From contig CAVURC010000002.1 in NCBI GenBank assembly GCA_963743825.1, forward strand, positions 85,245 to 149,244: a DNA stretch of 64,000 nt, read 5' to 3'. This DNA is from Sva-07 sp963743825. GTDB taxonomy: Bacteria; Actinomycetota; Acidimicrobiia; Acidimicrobiales; Ilumatobacteraceae. The first letter of the stretch is position 1. The number at the start of each line of letters is the position of its first letter. Both the position numbers and the translations under genes were made by a program. Of the stretch, positions 17,850-27,182 are shown piece by piece. The notes beneath the pieces are model-generated. The model was not told the DNA's origin. It saw only the letters and a program-made list of their open reading frames with translations, and did not search any database.

Positions 17850-18635
17850 ATGTCGGCCACGATCGTCCAGTCATCCACTCCGCTCGACCTGTTCCGTCTC
17901 GACGGCCAGGTCGCCCTCGTGACCGGAGCGTCGTCAGGGCTCGGTGATCACTTCGCTCGCGTGCTCCACTCCGTGGGAGCGCAGGTGGTGGTGACCGCCC
18001 GTCGCTCGGATCGACTCGAGCTACTCGTCGATGAGCTGCCCGGCGCCGTGGCGGTCACCGCAGATCTCGCATCGGCTGACGACCGCGAGCGACTCGTCGC
18101 CGAGGTGCTCGATCGATTCGGGCGCGTCGACGTGTTGGTGAACAACGCCGGTGTGGGCGAGGCGGTCGGAGTGGAACACGAGAGTCTGGAGTGGTTCCGC
18201 ACGGCGATGGAGGTCAACGTCACGGCGATCTGGCACCTGTCGAAGCTGACGGCGCCGGCGATGATCGACCATGGTGCGGGAGCGATCGTCAACGTGGCGT
18301 CGATGCTCGGGCATGTCGGATCGACGCCGGTCAAGCAGGCGCACTACTGCGCCAGCAAGGGCGCGGTGGTGAACCTGACCCGCGAGCTGGCCCTGCAGTG
18401 GGCCCGCAAGGGCATCCGGGTGAATGCGCTGTGCCCCGGATGGTTCCCGTCGGAGATGACCGAGGGGATGGACACCGACGAGGCGAGCCAGCGATTCATC
18501 ACGACCAACTCGCCGATTCCCCGGATGGGTGAACTCCACGAACTCGACGGAGCACTCCTGTTGCTCGCGTCGCCGGCAGGCACGTTCCTGACCGGCCAGA
18601 GCATCATCGTCGACGGCGGCTGGACCGCCCGCTGA
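17850..18635 (+). CDS. SDR family oxidoreductase
   Basis: 261 residues, classical short-chain dehydrogenase/reductase. TGASSGLG is the cofactor glycine motif, NNAG follows, and YCASKG carries the catalytic Tyr-x3-Lys. The end, TGQSIIVDGGWTAR, is the standard SDR terminus. Many relatives are 3-oxoacyl reductases or gluconate dehydrogenases; the substrate is not predictable. ATG at 17850 has a TAACGT hexamer 7 nt upstream and no Shine-Dalgarno, suggesting a leaderless mRNA. Its stop lies inside a hairpin shared with the convergent gene. Confidence 0.87.
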   Translation: MSATIVQSSTPLDLFRLDGQVALVTGASSGLGDHFARVLHSVGAQVVVTARRSDRLELLVDELPGAVAVTADLASADDRERLVAEVLDRFGRVDVLVNNAGVGEAVGVEHESLEWFRTAMEVNVTAIWHLSKLTAPAMIDHGAGAIVNVASMLGHVGSTPVKQAHYCASKGAVVNLTRELALQWARKGIRVNALCPGWFPSEMTEGMDTDEASQRFITTNSPIPRMGELHELDGALLLLASPAGTFLTGQSIIVDGGWTAR

Positions 18636-18651
18636 CACCTGTCGTGTCAGC
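18631..18651. terminator. Hairpin containing both stop codons of a convergent gene pair
   Basis: GCTGACAC (18631-18638) pairs with GTGTCAGC (18644-18651) around CTGTC. The SDR stop (18633-18635) and the flavoprotein stop (18647-18649, minus strand) are in opposite arms, so the intergenic region is nothing but this hairpin. Confidence 0.65.
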
Positions 18652-20068
18652 CGAGGAGGCGGCCGGCCTTGGCGACGGCTCGCACCCGGTGGGCGATGCG
18701 AATGGCATGGTCGCCGGCGATCTGGCCGGTGACGGTCGAGTACGTCGGGTAGATGTGCATCAACTCGGCCAGCTTCGACAGCTTGAGCCGAGCCCGCGTG
18801 GCCAGGGCGAGTTCGTGGATCACTTCGCCGGCGTGGGGGCAGATCGCATGCGCTCCCACGATGCGGCCGCTCGCCGTGATGATCACGATCTCGCCATCGT
18901 TGACGCCATCGGCTCGCGCCCGATCGGATGCGGCGATGGCACGACGATGAACTGCCGTCTTGCGTCGGCCGTGGCGCTCGACGGCCTCGGTCTCGGTCAG
19001 CCCGACGTGAGCGACCTCCGGATCGGTGAACGTGCACCACGGAACGAGCGCCGGCGGCGTGCCCCTGCCGGGCAGGAACATGTCGCGTACCGCGAGTGCT
19101 GCGTCGTAGGCAGCTGCATTCGTGAACAGCGCTCGCCCGGTGACATCGCCGACGGCGTAGATCGTCGGCACGATCGTCTGGTTGTGCTCGTCGACCGTGA
19201 TGCCGCGCTCGGTGATCTCGATCCCGAGTCGGTCGAGGCCGAGCGAATGCGCATTCGGCGTGCGGCCGGCCGCGACGAGGATTCCGGCTGCGGAGACCCT
19301 GTCGCCGGCACCGGTCCACACCTCGACGCCACTCCCGCCGCTTCTCGCTTTCACCACGGGCGAGCCGAGCCGGACGTCGACACCCTCGGCGCGCAGGATC
19401 TTCGCGAGCAGATCGCCGTGATCGGGCAGGTCCTTCGGCAGGAGCCGGCGATCACGTTCGATCATCGTCACCGCGACCCCGAGCCGTTGGAGCGCCTGGG
19501 ATGTCTCGCACGCCATCGGGCCTCCACCGACCACGATCAGCGAGTCGGGCGGCCGCTCGATCTCGAAGAGGTTCTCGCTGGTGAGGATGTCGATGTCGGC
19601 GATGCCATCGATCGGCGGAATGAACGGCCGGCTGCCGGTGCACACCAGCGTGAAACGAGTTCGCAGCACCCGGCTTCCAACGGTGACCTCACGCGGCCCC
19701 GTCACCACCGCCTCACCTTCGATCACCACGACACCGAGGTCTCGAAAGCGGTCGGGGTTGTCGTCGGTGCGGGCGATCTCAGCCTGCACCGCGGCGATCC
19801 GTCGCCACACCGCATCGAGGTCGATCGACGGCTCGCCGACGTTCACGCCGAACAAGGCCGCAGTGCGCACCGTCTGCGCGACTCGCGCGCTCGCGAGCAG
19901 GGTCTTCGACGGTACGCAGCCGGTCCAGAGACAGTCGCCACCGAATCGCGAGCGGTCGACAGCGGCCACACGGAGTCCGAGATCGTGGGCCGCCAACTCG
20001 GCGGCGAGGATTCCGGCCGAGCCCATCCCGATCACGACGAGATCGAACTCGTCAGCTCCCTGGTGCAA
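18647..20068 (-). CDS. Pyridine nucleotide-disulfide oxidoreductase (Lpd/MerA-like)
   Basis: 473 residues. The FAD-binding motif is VVIGMGSAGILAAELA near residues 11-26. The redox-active pair is GGDCLWTGCVPSK, with C46 and C51. An NAD(P)-binding GGGPMACETSQALQRLG follows, then YAVGDVTGRALFTNAAAYDA, and the C-terminal HAGEVIHELALATRA holds the active-site His-Glu of the interface domain. The closest named groups are dihydrolipoamide dehydrogenase and mercuric reductase-like enzymes. There is no lipoyl or heavy-metal N-terminal domain and no 2-oxoacid dehydrogenase gene nearby, so the partner is unknown. Confidence 0.87.
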   Translation of the reverse strand: MHQGADEFDLVVIGMGSAGILAAELAAHDLGLRVAAVDRSRFGGDCLWTGCVPSKTLLASARVAQTVRTAALFGVNVGEPSIDLDAVWRRIAAVQAEIARTDDNPDRFRDLGVVVIEGEAVVTGPREVTVGSRVLRTRFTLVCTGSRPFIPPIDGIADIDILTSENLFEIERPPDSLIVVGGGPMACETSQALQRLGVAVTMIERDRRLLPKDLPDHGDLLAKILRAEGVDVRLGSPVVKARSGGSGVEVWTGAGDRVSAAGILVAAGRTPNAHSLGLDRLGIEITERGITVDEHNQTIVPTIYAVGDVTGRALFTNAAAYDAALAVRDMFLPGRGTPPALVPWCTFTDPEVAHVGLTETEAVERHGRRKTAVHRRAIAASDRARADGVNDGEIVIITASGRIVGAHAICPHAGEVIHELALATRARLKLSKLAELMHIYPTYSTVTGQIAGDHAIRIAHRVRAVAKAGRLLG

Positions 20069-20201
20069 GCGAGACCTTCACGAGCGCAGGCCGATCGGCA
20101 TGTTCCGAACCTACTGCGGTGGAGATACGTCGGCGGCCGAATCGGCGAGGAACTACGGTGAGTTCGGCAACCAGTGCCCACCCGAGAGAAGGAGCACGTT
20201 C

Positions 20202-20576
20202 ATGAAGAACTGGATTCAGGAATTCAAGGACTTCGTCAATCGCGGAAACCTCGTCGAACTCGCCATTGCGTTCGTCCTCGCCGCGGCGTTCGGTTTGGTC
20301 GTCGTCGCGATCGTCAATGGCGTGTTCATGCCGATCATCGCAGCGATCTTCGGCGAACCGAACTTCGACAGCATCACCATCGACATCGGCGACGGTGTGA
20401 TCCTGATCGGCACCGCAATCACTGCGATCGTGAACTTCCTGGTCGTGGCGTTCGTCTGCTTCCTGGTCATCAAGGCCTACAACAAGATGAAGGGACCGGT
20501 CGAGGAAGACGCCGGTCCGAGCGAGATCGACCTCCTCATCGAGATTCGCGACGAACTGCGCTCACGCTCCTCCTGA
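20202..20576 (+). CDS. mscL: Large-conductance mechanosensitive channel MscL
   Basis: 124 residues, the family size. The amphipathic N-terminal helix (MKNWIQEFKDFVNRGNLVELAIAFVLAAAFG) leads into TM1, which contains the pore hinge, followed by the periplasmic loop, TM2 (ILIGTAITAIVNFLVVAFVCFLVIKAYNKMK) and a charged C-terminal helical bundle (IDLLIEIRDELRS). It opens under membrane tension to release solutes on osmotic downshock. AGAAGGAG ends 7 nt before the ATG. Confidence 0.96.
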   Translation: MKNWIQEFKDFVNRGNLVELAIAFVLAAAFGLVVVAIVNGVFMPIIAAIFGEPNFDSITIDIGDGVILIGTAITAIVNFLVVAFVCFLVIKAYNKMKGPVEEDAGPSEIDLLIEIRDELRSRSS

Positions 20577-20635
20577 ACTCTCGGTTCTGGCGGCGCGATG
20601 CCCGCCGGCTGCCGCAACCCGCTTCAATGGAGGGG

Positions 20636-21703
20636 ATGCTCCGCCGCTCGTCGATCGTCGCGCTCCTTGCGCTGTCGCTGATGTCGGCTGCCTGCGCAAC
20701 GATCGGAGGCGACACCACCGAGAGCACCGTTGCGGTCGGCGCTCCGGCGTCGACCATTGCCGGTGTCGGCGTCCTGCCCGACACCGTGCCCGCCAATCGC
20801 GAGCCACTGGTGATGGTGCCACCCCCGGTGAACGACGACGGCACGACCGCCGATCTCGTCGGTGACATCGTCGCCGGAAATCGGGTCCTGATCATCGGCG
20901 ACTCGATCATGGCGTCGACGTCGTCGCGGTACGGCGGGCAGATGTGCGATGCGCTCGTCCCGCTCGGCTGGGAGGTTGCCGTCGAGGCCGAGCCGAGCCG
21001 ATTCATCGACTTCGGCAACCGTGTCCTCGACAAGTTGCTCGTCCGCAACCCTCCACCCGGCGACGACTGGGATGCCGCAGTGGTGTTCCTCGGCAGCAAC
21101 TACGGCGGTGATCAGGCGAGGTACGAGGCTGAGCTGCGCATGATCCTCGAGCGACTCGCACCCCGCCCGACGCTGCTGTTCACGGTGACCGAGTACCGGT
21201 CGGACTACACCGAGGTCAACGAAGTCGTCCGTCGGCTGGGCTCCGAGTACGACAACGTCACGGTCATCGACTGGCAAGCGATCGCCGAGACGCCAGGCGT
21301 GCTGAGCAGCGACCGGCTCCACCCGACCGAGACGGGGCGAGAGGTGCTCGCCCAGGCCGTGGCCGGTGCACTCGGTCCGGTTTCGATCGGCGACGGGGCC
21401 TGCTTGAAGTCGGTGTTCCGTGACGACTCGGCGGTCAATCGCGGCACCGGCGGCGGCTCGAGCGTCGGTGGCTCGACCGGCTCCACCAGGACGGTCACGA
21501 CGACCACGATTCGCCCGACCACCACGGTGGCGGGCTCGGGTTCCGGTGGGACTGCCACCGTGACGACGACGATCCCGGGCGGAGGCGGCTCCGGCACGGC
21601 GACGACGACGCTGCCGTCGACTTCCCGACACCCACGACTGCCACGACGCACCACCGACGACTGCCACGACGTGCGACCGCCGCCGACGACTGCCACGCCG
21701 TAG
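20636..21703 (+). CDS. SGNH/GDSL hydrolase lipoprotein with Thr-rich tail
   Basis: Lipoprotein signal LLALSLMSAACA is followed by a variable linker and an SGNH core: VLIIGDSIMAST (block I with the nucleophile Ser), VVFLGSNYGGDQARY (block III-like) and LSSDRLHPTETGREVLAQAV (block V, Asp-x-x-His). From about residue 265 onward it is a low-complexity Gly/Ser/Thr tail. The last 25 or so residues turn Arg/Pro-rich, which may mark an indel near 21620, so the exact C-terminus is uncertain. Probably a cell-surface esterase or polysaccharide deacetylase-like enzyme. GGAGGGG precedes ATG 20636. Confidence 0.75.
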   Translation: MLRRSSIVALLALSLMSAACATIGGDTTESTVAVGAPASTIAGVGVLPDTVPANREPLVMVPPPVNDDGTTADLVGDIVAGNRVLIIGDSIMASTSSRYGGQMCDALVPLGWEVAVEAEPSRFIDFGNRVLDKLLVRNPPPGDDWDAAVVFLGSNYGGDQARYEAELRMILERLAPRPTLLFTVTEYRSDYTEVNEVVRRLGSEYDNVTVIDWQAIAETPGVLSSDRLHPTETGREVLAQAVAGALGPVSIGDGACLKSVFRDDSAVNRGTGGGSSVGGSTGSTRTVTTTTIRPTTTVAGSGSGGTATVTTTIPGGGGSGTATTTLPSTSRHPRLPRRTTDDCHDVRPPPTTATP

Positions 21704-21804
21704 CAACCGCCGGTGACGACGCCGCCCGCTGCGCCCGACGCAGCCAGCTCCACTCGATCCCGCACCCGGCGGCTGATCCGACGACGTCCCTCTAGCCTGG
21801 TCGG

Positions 21805-23421
21805 GTGCTCCAGGCTCAGGCGATCTCGGTGGAAGTGGGTGGACGACTCCTCGTCGATTCCGCCAGCTTCACCGTGATGCCTCGCGACAAGGTGGGCATC
21901 GTCGGTCGCAACGGCGCCGGCAAGACCAGCTTGTTCAAGGTGCTCGGAGGCGCGAACGAGCCCAAGTCGGGCAGGGTCGTGCGCAAGGGTGGATTCGGCT
22001 ACCTCCCCCAGGACCCGAAGATCGACTCGGCACTCGACGGCCGTTCGTGCGTCACACATGTGCTGTCCGGCCGCGGCATCGACGACGAGATCACGCGCAT
22101 CGAGAAGCTCCGCATCGCCATGGAGGAGAACCCCGACGAACGCAATGTCGGTCGCTACTCCGAAGCCGAGGAGGCATTCCGCACCACGGGTGGGTACGCC
22201 TCCGAGAGCGAGGCGCGGGCGATGGCTGCCGGTCTCGGCATCCCCGACTCGAGGCTCGATCAGCCGATCAGCACCTTGTCGGGCGGCGAGCGACGACGCG
22301 TCGAACTCGCCCGCATCCTGTTCGCCGGTTCCGACGTGCTGTGCCTCGACGAGCCGACCAACCACCTCGACGTCGACGCCAAGACCTGGCTGCTCGGTTT
22401 CCTGCGCCAGTACAAGGGCGCGTTGCTCGTGATCAGCCACGACCTGGAGCTGCTCGACGAGTCGATCACCCGCGTACTGCACCTCGATCGGGCCACCGAG
22501 ACCGACGTGGGCGAGATCGTCGAGTACCGCGGCACCTACAGCCAGTACCAGCGGTCGCGGGCTGACGACGAGGCGCGTCTCGCGAAGAAGGCGCTGCTGC
22601 AGGCGAAGGAGATCGACCGTCTCCAGACCGTCGTCGATCGTTTCGGGGCGAAGGCCACGAAGGCGGCCATGGCGCACAGCGTCGAGAAGCGGATCGCCCG
22701 CCTCGAAGACCAGCGGGTGCGCGGCCCGCAATCGACCAAGACCATGACGGTGAGGTTCCCTGATCCGCCGAAGTGTGGTGAGACGGTCATCCGTGCATCC
22801 GGGCTGTGCAAGGCGTACGGCGGCCCGACGATCTTCGAGGACATCGACTTCGATCTCGGCCGCGGTGAGCGGCTGCTCGTGTTGGGGCTCAACGGTGCCG
22901 GCAAGACCAGCCTGCTGCGGATCCTTGCCGGTGAAACCGAGGCCGACCTCGGCGACTTCCAGTTCGGCTACCACGTGCATACCGGCTACTACGCCCAGGA
23001 ACACGACAACCTCCGCACGGACGAGTCGTTGCTGACCAACATCCGCGATGCGGTTCCGGAAGGCATCAACCTCGGTGAGACGCAGCTGCGCGGGTTGCTC
23101 GGCATGTTCGGGCTGTCGGGCGACAAGGTCTTCCAGGACTCGGGCACGTTGTCGGGCGGCGAGAAGACCAAGCTCGCCCTCGCCATGCTGATGGTCGGGC
23201 GCAACAACCTGCTGCTGCTCGACGAACCGACCAACAACCTCGATCCGCCATCACGCCAGGCAGTGGCCGACGCGCTCGTGGACTGGCCGGGAGCCATCAT
23301 CCTCGTGAGCCACGACGAGGAATTCGTCCGCGAACTCTCACCGACCAAAGTGCTGCTGATGCCCGACGGCGACGTCGACTACTTCTCCGACGACTGGCTC
23401 GACCTCGTCACCATGAGCTGA
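21805..23421 (+). CDS. ABC-F family ATP-binding protein
   Basis: 538 residues with two ABC domains and no membrane segment. Domain 1 has GRNGAGKTS, LSGGERRRVELARILF and LCLDEPTNHLDVDAKTWL; domain 2 has GLNGAGKTS, LSGGEKTKLALAML and LLLDEPTNNLDPPSRQAV. The charged helical linker lies between them. ABC-F proteins act on the ribosome, for example in rescue of stalled elongation or in antibiotic protection; which of these applies cannot be told. The GTG start has TAGCCT 6 nt upstream and no Shine-Dalgarno. Confidence 0.95.
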   Translation: MLQAQAISVEVGGRLLVDSASFTVMPRDKVGIVGRNGAGKTSLFKVLGGANEPKSGRVVRKGGFGYLPQDPKIDSALDGRSCVTHVLSGRGIDDEITRIEKLRIAMEENPDERNVGRYSEAEEAFRTTGGYASESEARAMAAGLGIPDSRLDQPISTLSGGERRRVELARILFAGSDVLCLDEPTNHLDVDAKTWLLGFLRQYKGALLVISHDLELLDESITRVLHLDRATETDVGEIVEYRGTYSQYQRSRADDEARLAKKALLQAKEIDRLQTVVDRFGAKATKAAMAHSVEKRIARLEDQRVRGPQSTKTMTVRFPDPPKCGETVIRASGLCKAYGGPTIFEDIDFDLGRGERLLVLGLNGAGKTSLLRILAGETEADLGDFQFGYHVHTGYYAQEHDNLRTDESLLTNIRDAVPEGINLGETQLRGLLGMFGLSGDKVFQDSGTLSGGEKTKLALAMLMVGRNNLLLLDEPTNNLDPPSRQAVADALVDWPGAIILVSHDEEFVRELSPTKVLLMPDGDVDYFSDDWLDLVTMS

Positions 23422-23440
23422 TCTCGCTACCGTCGGTTCC

Positions 23441-24279
23441 GTGAGCAGCGTGAGCACGGTGGTCGATGATCGGGGAGTTGCAACGATCACGATCGACCAT
23501 CCGCCGATCAACCTGATCACGATGGAGGTGTTCTTCGAACTGGGGGCGTCGATCCAGGAACTTGCCGACGACGACTCGGTTCGCGCGGTGGTGATCCGTT
23601 CGGCGAACCCCGAGTGGTTCCTCGCCCACTTCGATGTCGAGGCGATCCAGCAGTTCCCGCGCGTCCAGCCGATCCCGTCCGAGATCGGCCCGTACGACCA
23701 GATGTGCGAGACCCTGCGGACGATGCCGAAGCCGACCATCGCCGTGATCGGGGGACGGGTCGGCGGTGGCGGCAGCGAGCTGGCGCTCGGGTGCGACATG
23801 CGATTCGCGACGCCCGATGCGATCTTCAGCCAACCCGAGGTCGCCCTCGGGATCCTTCCGGGCGCGGGCGGCACGGTGCGACTGCCACGTCTCATCGGCC
23901 GGAGCCGGGCGCTCGAAGTCGTCCTCGGCTGTGACGACATCGATGCGGCAACGGCCGAGCGTTGGGGTTGGGTCAACCGGGTACTGCCTGCCGACGAGAT
24001 CGACGCGTTCGTCGACCGGCTCGCCGGGCGGATCGCGGGGTTCGTGCCGCACGCCGTGGCCGCTGCGAAGGCGAGTGTCGTGCGAGCGGAGCTCGGCGTG
24101 GAGACGGACCTGCTCGCCGAGACGGTTGCGTTCAACGCGACGCTGGCCGACGACGAGACGCATGTGCGGATGCAGCGATTCCTCGACCTCGGCGGCCAGA
24201 CGCCCGACGGTGAGCGTCGCCTCGGCGAGTTGGCCGGCGAGCTCGGCACGCGACGGACGGCGCGACGACGATCAGCTGA
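23441..24279 (+). CDS. Enoyl-CoA hydratase/isomerase family protein (3' end uncertain)
   Basis: The crotonase fold is clear: VATITIDHPPINLITMEVFFEL, then GRVGGGGSELALGCDMRFATPDAIFSQPEVALGILPGAGGTVRLPRLIGRSRALEVVL, which includes the oxyanion-hole glycines. Such enzymes act on acyl-CoA thioesters. The open frame runs on to 24994, antisense to a convergent gene, which is implausible. In another frame a TGA at 24277-24279 lies exactly where the convergent gene ends, so an indel close to the 3' end is likely. The GTG start has TACCGT 7 nt upstream. Confidence 0.8.
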
Positions 24280-25883
24280 TGCCGAGGGCGTCGCCGGCGT
24301 CGGTCCGCAGGCGCTTGTAGTCGACCTTGCCGTTGGCGGCACGGCCGATGGAGTCGACGACGACGATGTGTTTGGGTGCCTTGTACGCAGCGAGGTGCTG
24401 CTTGACGTGAGCGATCAGGGCATCGGCATCGATGGTGGCCCCGGGCTTCGGCTCGACCACGCCGGTGACGACCTCACCGAATCGCTCGTCGGCGAGGCCG
24501 ACGGCGACCGCGTCGAACACGTCCGGATACGTCTTCATCGCCTCCTCGACCTCTTCGGGGAAGATCTTCTCGCCGCCCGAGTTGATGCACACCGACCCGC
24601 GCCCGAGCAGCGTGATCTTGCCGTCGGCGTCGATCGTCGCGAAGTCACCCGGGCACGAATAGCGCTGGCCGTCGATCTCGAGGAAGGTGCGCGCCGACTT
24701 CTCGGGGTCCTTGTAGTAGCCGATCGGCTGGCGTCCGCCGACCGCGAGCCGACCGATCTCGCCACTCCCCGGCTGGAGTGGACGGTTCAGATCGTCGATC
24801 ACGATCGTCTCGGGGCTCAGCTCGAACTTCGCCGTCTCGGCGGGGGCGCCGGCCGCCGAGACCGACGACCCCATCCCCAGGGCCTCGGACGAGGAGAACG
24901 CGTCCATCAGCACCATGCCGGGGTGATGATCGAGGAGGCCCTGCTTGGACTCCTTCGACCACATCACGCCGGACGACACGATGCCGACCAGTGACGTCAG
25001 GTCCCAACGCCCCTGGTTCGCGTCGAGTGTGCGCAGGATCGGCTTGGCGAACGCGTCGCCGACGATCGAAATCGAGTTGACGCCCTCGCGTTCGATCGTG
25101 TCGAGCAGTTCGACCGGATCGAACGTCCGGTTCGTGAGCGTGACCACGCTGCCGCCGCCGGTGAGCGTGCTGAGGCACGGGAAATTGCCCGTGCCGTGCA
25201 TCTGCGGGCATGCCGGCAGGAAGCGGCTCCCGGGAGCCGTGAAGGTGCCCCGGAGATCGTCGATCGTGCCGTTCTCGTCGATCGGCCGCCCGAGCGATGC
25301 GGTGAGCTTCACGACGAGATCGTCCTGACGCCACATGACCCCTTTGGGCATGCCGGTGGTGCCGCCGGTGTAGAGGAAGTTCAGGTCGTCGCCGCTGCGG
25401 CCCCATGCGGGGACGACACGGTCGGCCCCGCTCGTCGCCGCCGTCTCGTACGGTGTGGCCCACTCGGGGCACACACCCTCGCCGTCATCGACCCAGAGCC
25501 ACGACCTCACCTTCGGGAGGCGGTCGATGATCGCTTCGATCGTCGGCGCGAACGTGCCGTGGAACACGACGGCGCCGGCGTCGGCGTTGTCCCACAGGTA
25601 GAGCAGCTCGTCGGCGGTGTACCGGTAGTTGGTGTTGACCGGAGCGAAGGCCCCCTTGAATGCGCCGTACATCGACTCGATGTACTCCGGGCCGTTGTAC
25701 AGGTATTGAGCGACGGCCTGCTGACGTTCGAGCCCGGCGTCGAGCAGGTGCTGCGCCACGCCATCAGCTCGTCGGTCGACTTCGGCCCACGTACGGCGGT
25801 CGTCGCCATGGATCAGGCAGAGGGCGTCGGGCAGTTCGTCGGCCGACGACTTCCCAGATGTCGGCAAAGTTCCAGTTCCCCAT
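24272..25883 (-). CDS. Acyl-CoA synthetase (AMP-forming, FadD-like), one frameshift
   Basis: ANL superfamily enzyme that activates a carboxylic acid to its CoA thioester with ATP. Motifs are LYTGGTTGMPKGVMW (P-loop A3), MDAFSSSEALGMG (A5-like), GEIGRLAVGGRQPIGYYKDPEKS, YSCPGDFATIDADGKITLLGRGSVCINSGGEKIFPEEVEEAM (A7-A8) and the catalytic lysine region RAANGKVDYKRL at the C-terminus. The real N-terminus, MGNWNFADIWEVV, is in another frame and joins ADELPDALCLIHGD after removing one G near 25847. It converges on the enoyl-CoA hydratase gene; both suggest fatty acid or sterol side-chain breakdown. Confidence 0.87.
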
Positions 25884-25995
25884 CCCGCCGTTCGTACCAC
25901 CCCGCACGCGATCCCGGCGAGCCAGGCACCCCACGACCGATGAGCGAGACCCCGGCATCCGGGGCGATCGCTCATCGCGCCGGCAGGAATGGTCG

Positions 25996-27108
25996 CTAGG
26001 AGATGGTGGCGAGGCTGCGGAAGCGGCCCGTGAATGCTGCAGTGCCAACGGCGAGGACCGAGGCGGCCAGCACGACGATGCCGGCCGATCGTGCCGTGGC
26101 CGACAGCGTGTCGTCGACGAGGACGAAGACCATTGCGATCGCTGCGGCCAGCCACCCGACTGCCGCGATCCGCAGCGAGACGCGCTCGACGAACGTCAGC
26201 TCGGGATCGTCGGCCACTGCCGTCGACGGCGCACCTTCGTCACGCATCGCTCGTTCGATCCACCGCACCGGCGAGGTCACGGCCAGTACCACCAGCGGCG
26301 CCCACAGCAGCACCACCGCAGCGAGCCACGCACGGTCGGACATGGTCAACCCGTCGGCGGGATCGACCCCGGCGACGACAGCATCTCCGGCGTACACGGC
26401 AATGGCGGTCGTGAGGAGCGCCAACAGTGCCTTGACGTAGCGCAACACGAGGCCTCGCAGCCGCAGCGCGTGCCGGGCCATGCCATGTTCGATCTTCGCG
26501 ACTTCGTCGAGGAGCGGACGACTTCGTGACGCTGCCAGCTCGAACAGACCGGCGGCCCGTGAGACGTCGTCCCCGTGCGATCCGAGACCGCCGTACACGT
26601 CGAGCTGACGGTCCACCCGGCGTCGGGATTCATCGTTCGTCGGCACCAACAGCTCCACGATCGACGGGTCGGTCCGGATCCGCTGCATCTCCCGGCTCGC
26701 GGCAGGTCCGAGTTCGTCGGATGGCAGTTGCAGCGACGTCATCGTGAAGCGCGGGGTGAAGATGGAACTGCCCTGGTTGTCGATGTGGTTGGCGTGGAAG
26801 TAGAAGCGGGTCAGGTCGGCGAACAGCAGCCACAACGCTGCGGCCGGTACGGCGAGCATGGCGAGAACCGCCGCGATCAATGCGACGTCTGCGGCGTCGA
26901 AGCCTTCGTCGACGAGCGAGCCCAGGATGCCCGTGATCGAGTCGCGGGCGACCACGGGCAACACGACCAGCAGACCGGCGCCGGACAGCATCCCGACGGC
27001 GATGCGGTGGAACGTCGAGAGCCGCACCTCGCAGCGCGCCACGAAGGCCCGTGCGGCTGCACGCTCGTCGTCGGTCAGTGCCGGAACATCAGTCGAGCCG
27101 GCGTCCAT
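25996..27108 (-). CDS. Multi-pass membrane protein of unknown function
   Basis: About 370 residues from ATG 27108. Two N-terminal hydrophobic segments (FHRIAVGMLSGAGLLVVLPVVA and ADVALIAAVLAMLAVPAAALWLLFADL) are followed by a soluble helical region of about 130 residues (FYFHANHIDNQGSSIFTPRFTMTSL... to KIEHGMARHALRLRG) and then at least four more helices. It is not recognised. It could be a sensor or transporter-associated protein, but no motif supports either. It lies alone between the acyl-CoA synthetase and fumarase, on the same strand as both. Confidence 0.6.
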   Translation of the reverse strand: MDAGSTDVPALTDDERAAARAFVARCEVRLSTFHRIAVGMLSGAGLLVVLPVVARDSITGILGSLVDEGFDAADVALIAAVLAMLAVPAAALWLLFADLTRFYFHANHIDNQGSSIFTPRFTMTSLQLPSDELGPAASREMQRIRTDPSIVELLVPTNDESRRRVDRQLDVYGGLGSHGDDVSRAAGLFELAASRSRPLLDEVAKIEHGMARHALRLRGLVLRYVKALLALLTTAIAVYAGDAVVAGVDPADGLTMSDRAWLAAVVLLWAPLVVLAVTSPVRWIERAMRDEGAPSTAVADDPELTFVERVSLRIAAVGWLAAAIAMVFVLVDDTLSATARSAGIVVLAASVLAVGTAAFTGRFRSLATIS

Positions 27109-27155
27109 CTCCCGAGTATCGCCGCGCTCACCCCGCTCATGGGTGGACCCTCCAC

Positions 27156-27182
27156 CTGACCCGCCACCAGGGCGCCGGTCAG
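27156..27182 (-). terminator. Hairpin at the end of the fumarase gene
   Basis: CTGACC (27156-27161) pairs with GGTCAG (27177-27182) across a 15-nt loop, and the fumarase stop codon lies in the stem. The stem is weak and no T run follows. Confidence 0.35.

Noticed and set aside
24280..24994. C-terminal extension of the enoyl-CoA hydratase open frame
   Set aside because: It runs antisense to the acyl-CoA synthetase gene and has no family match; an indel near the gene end is more likely.
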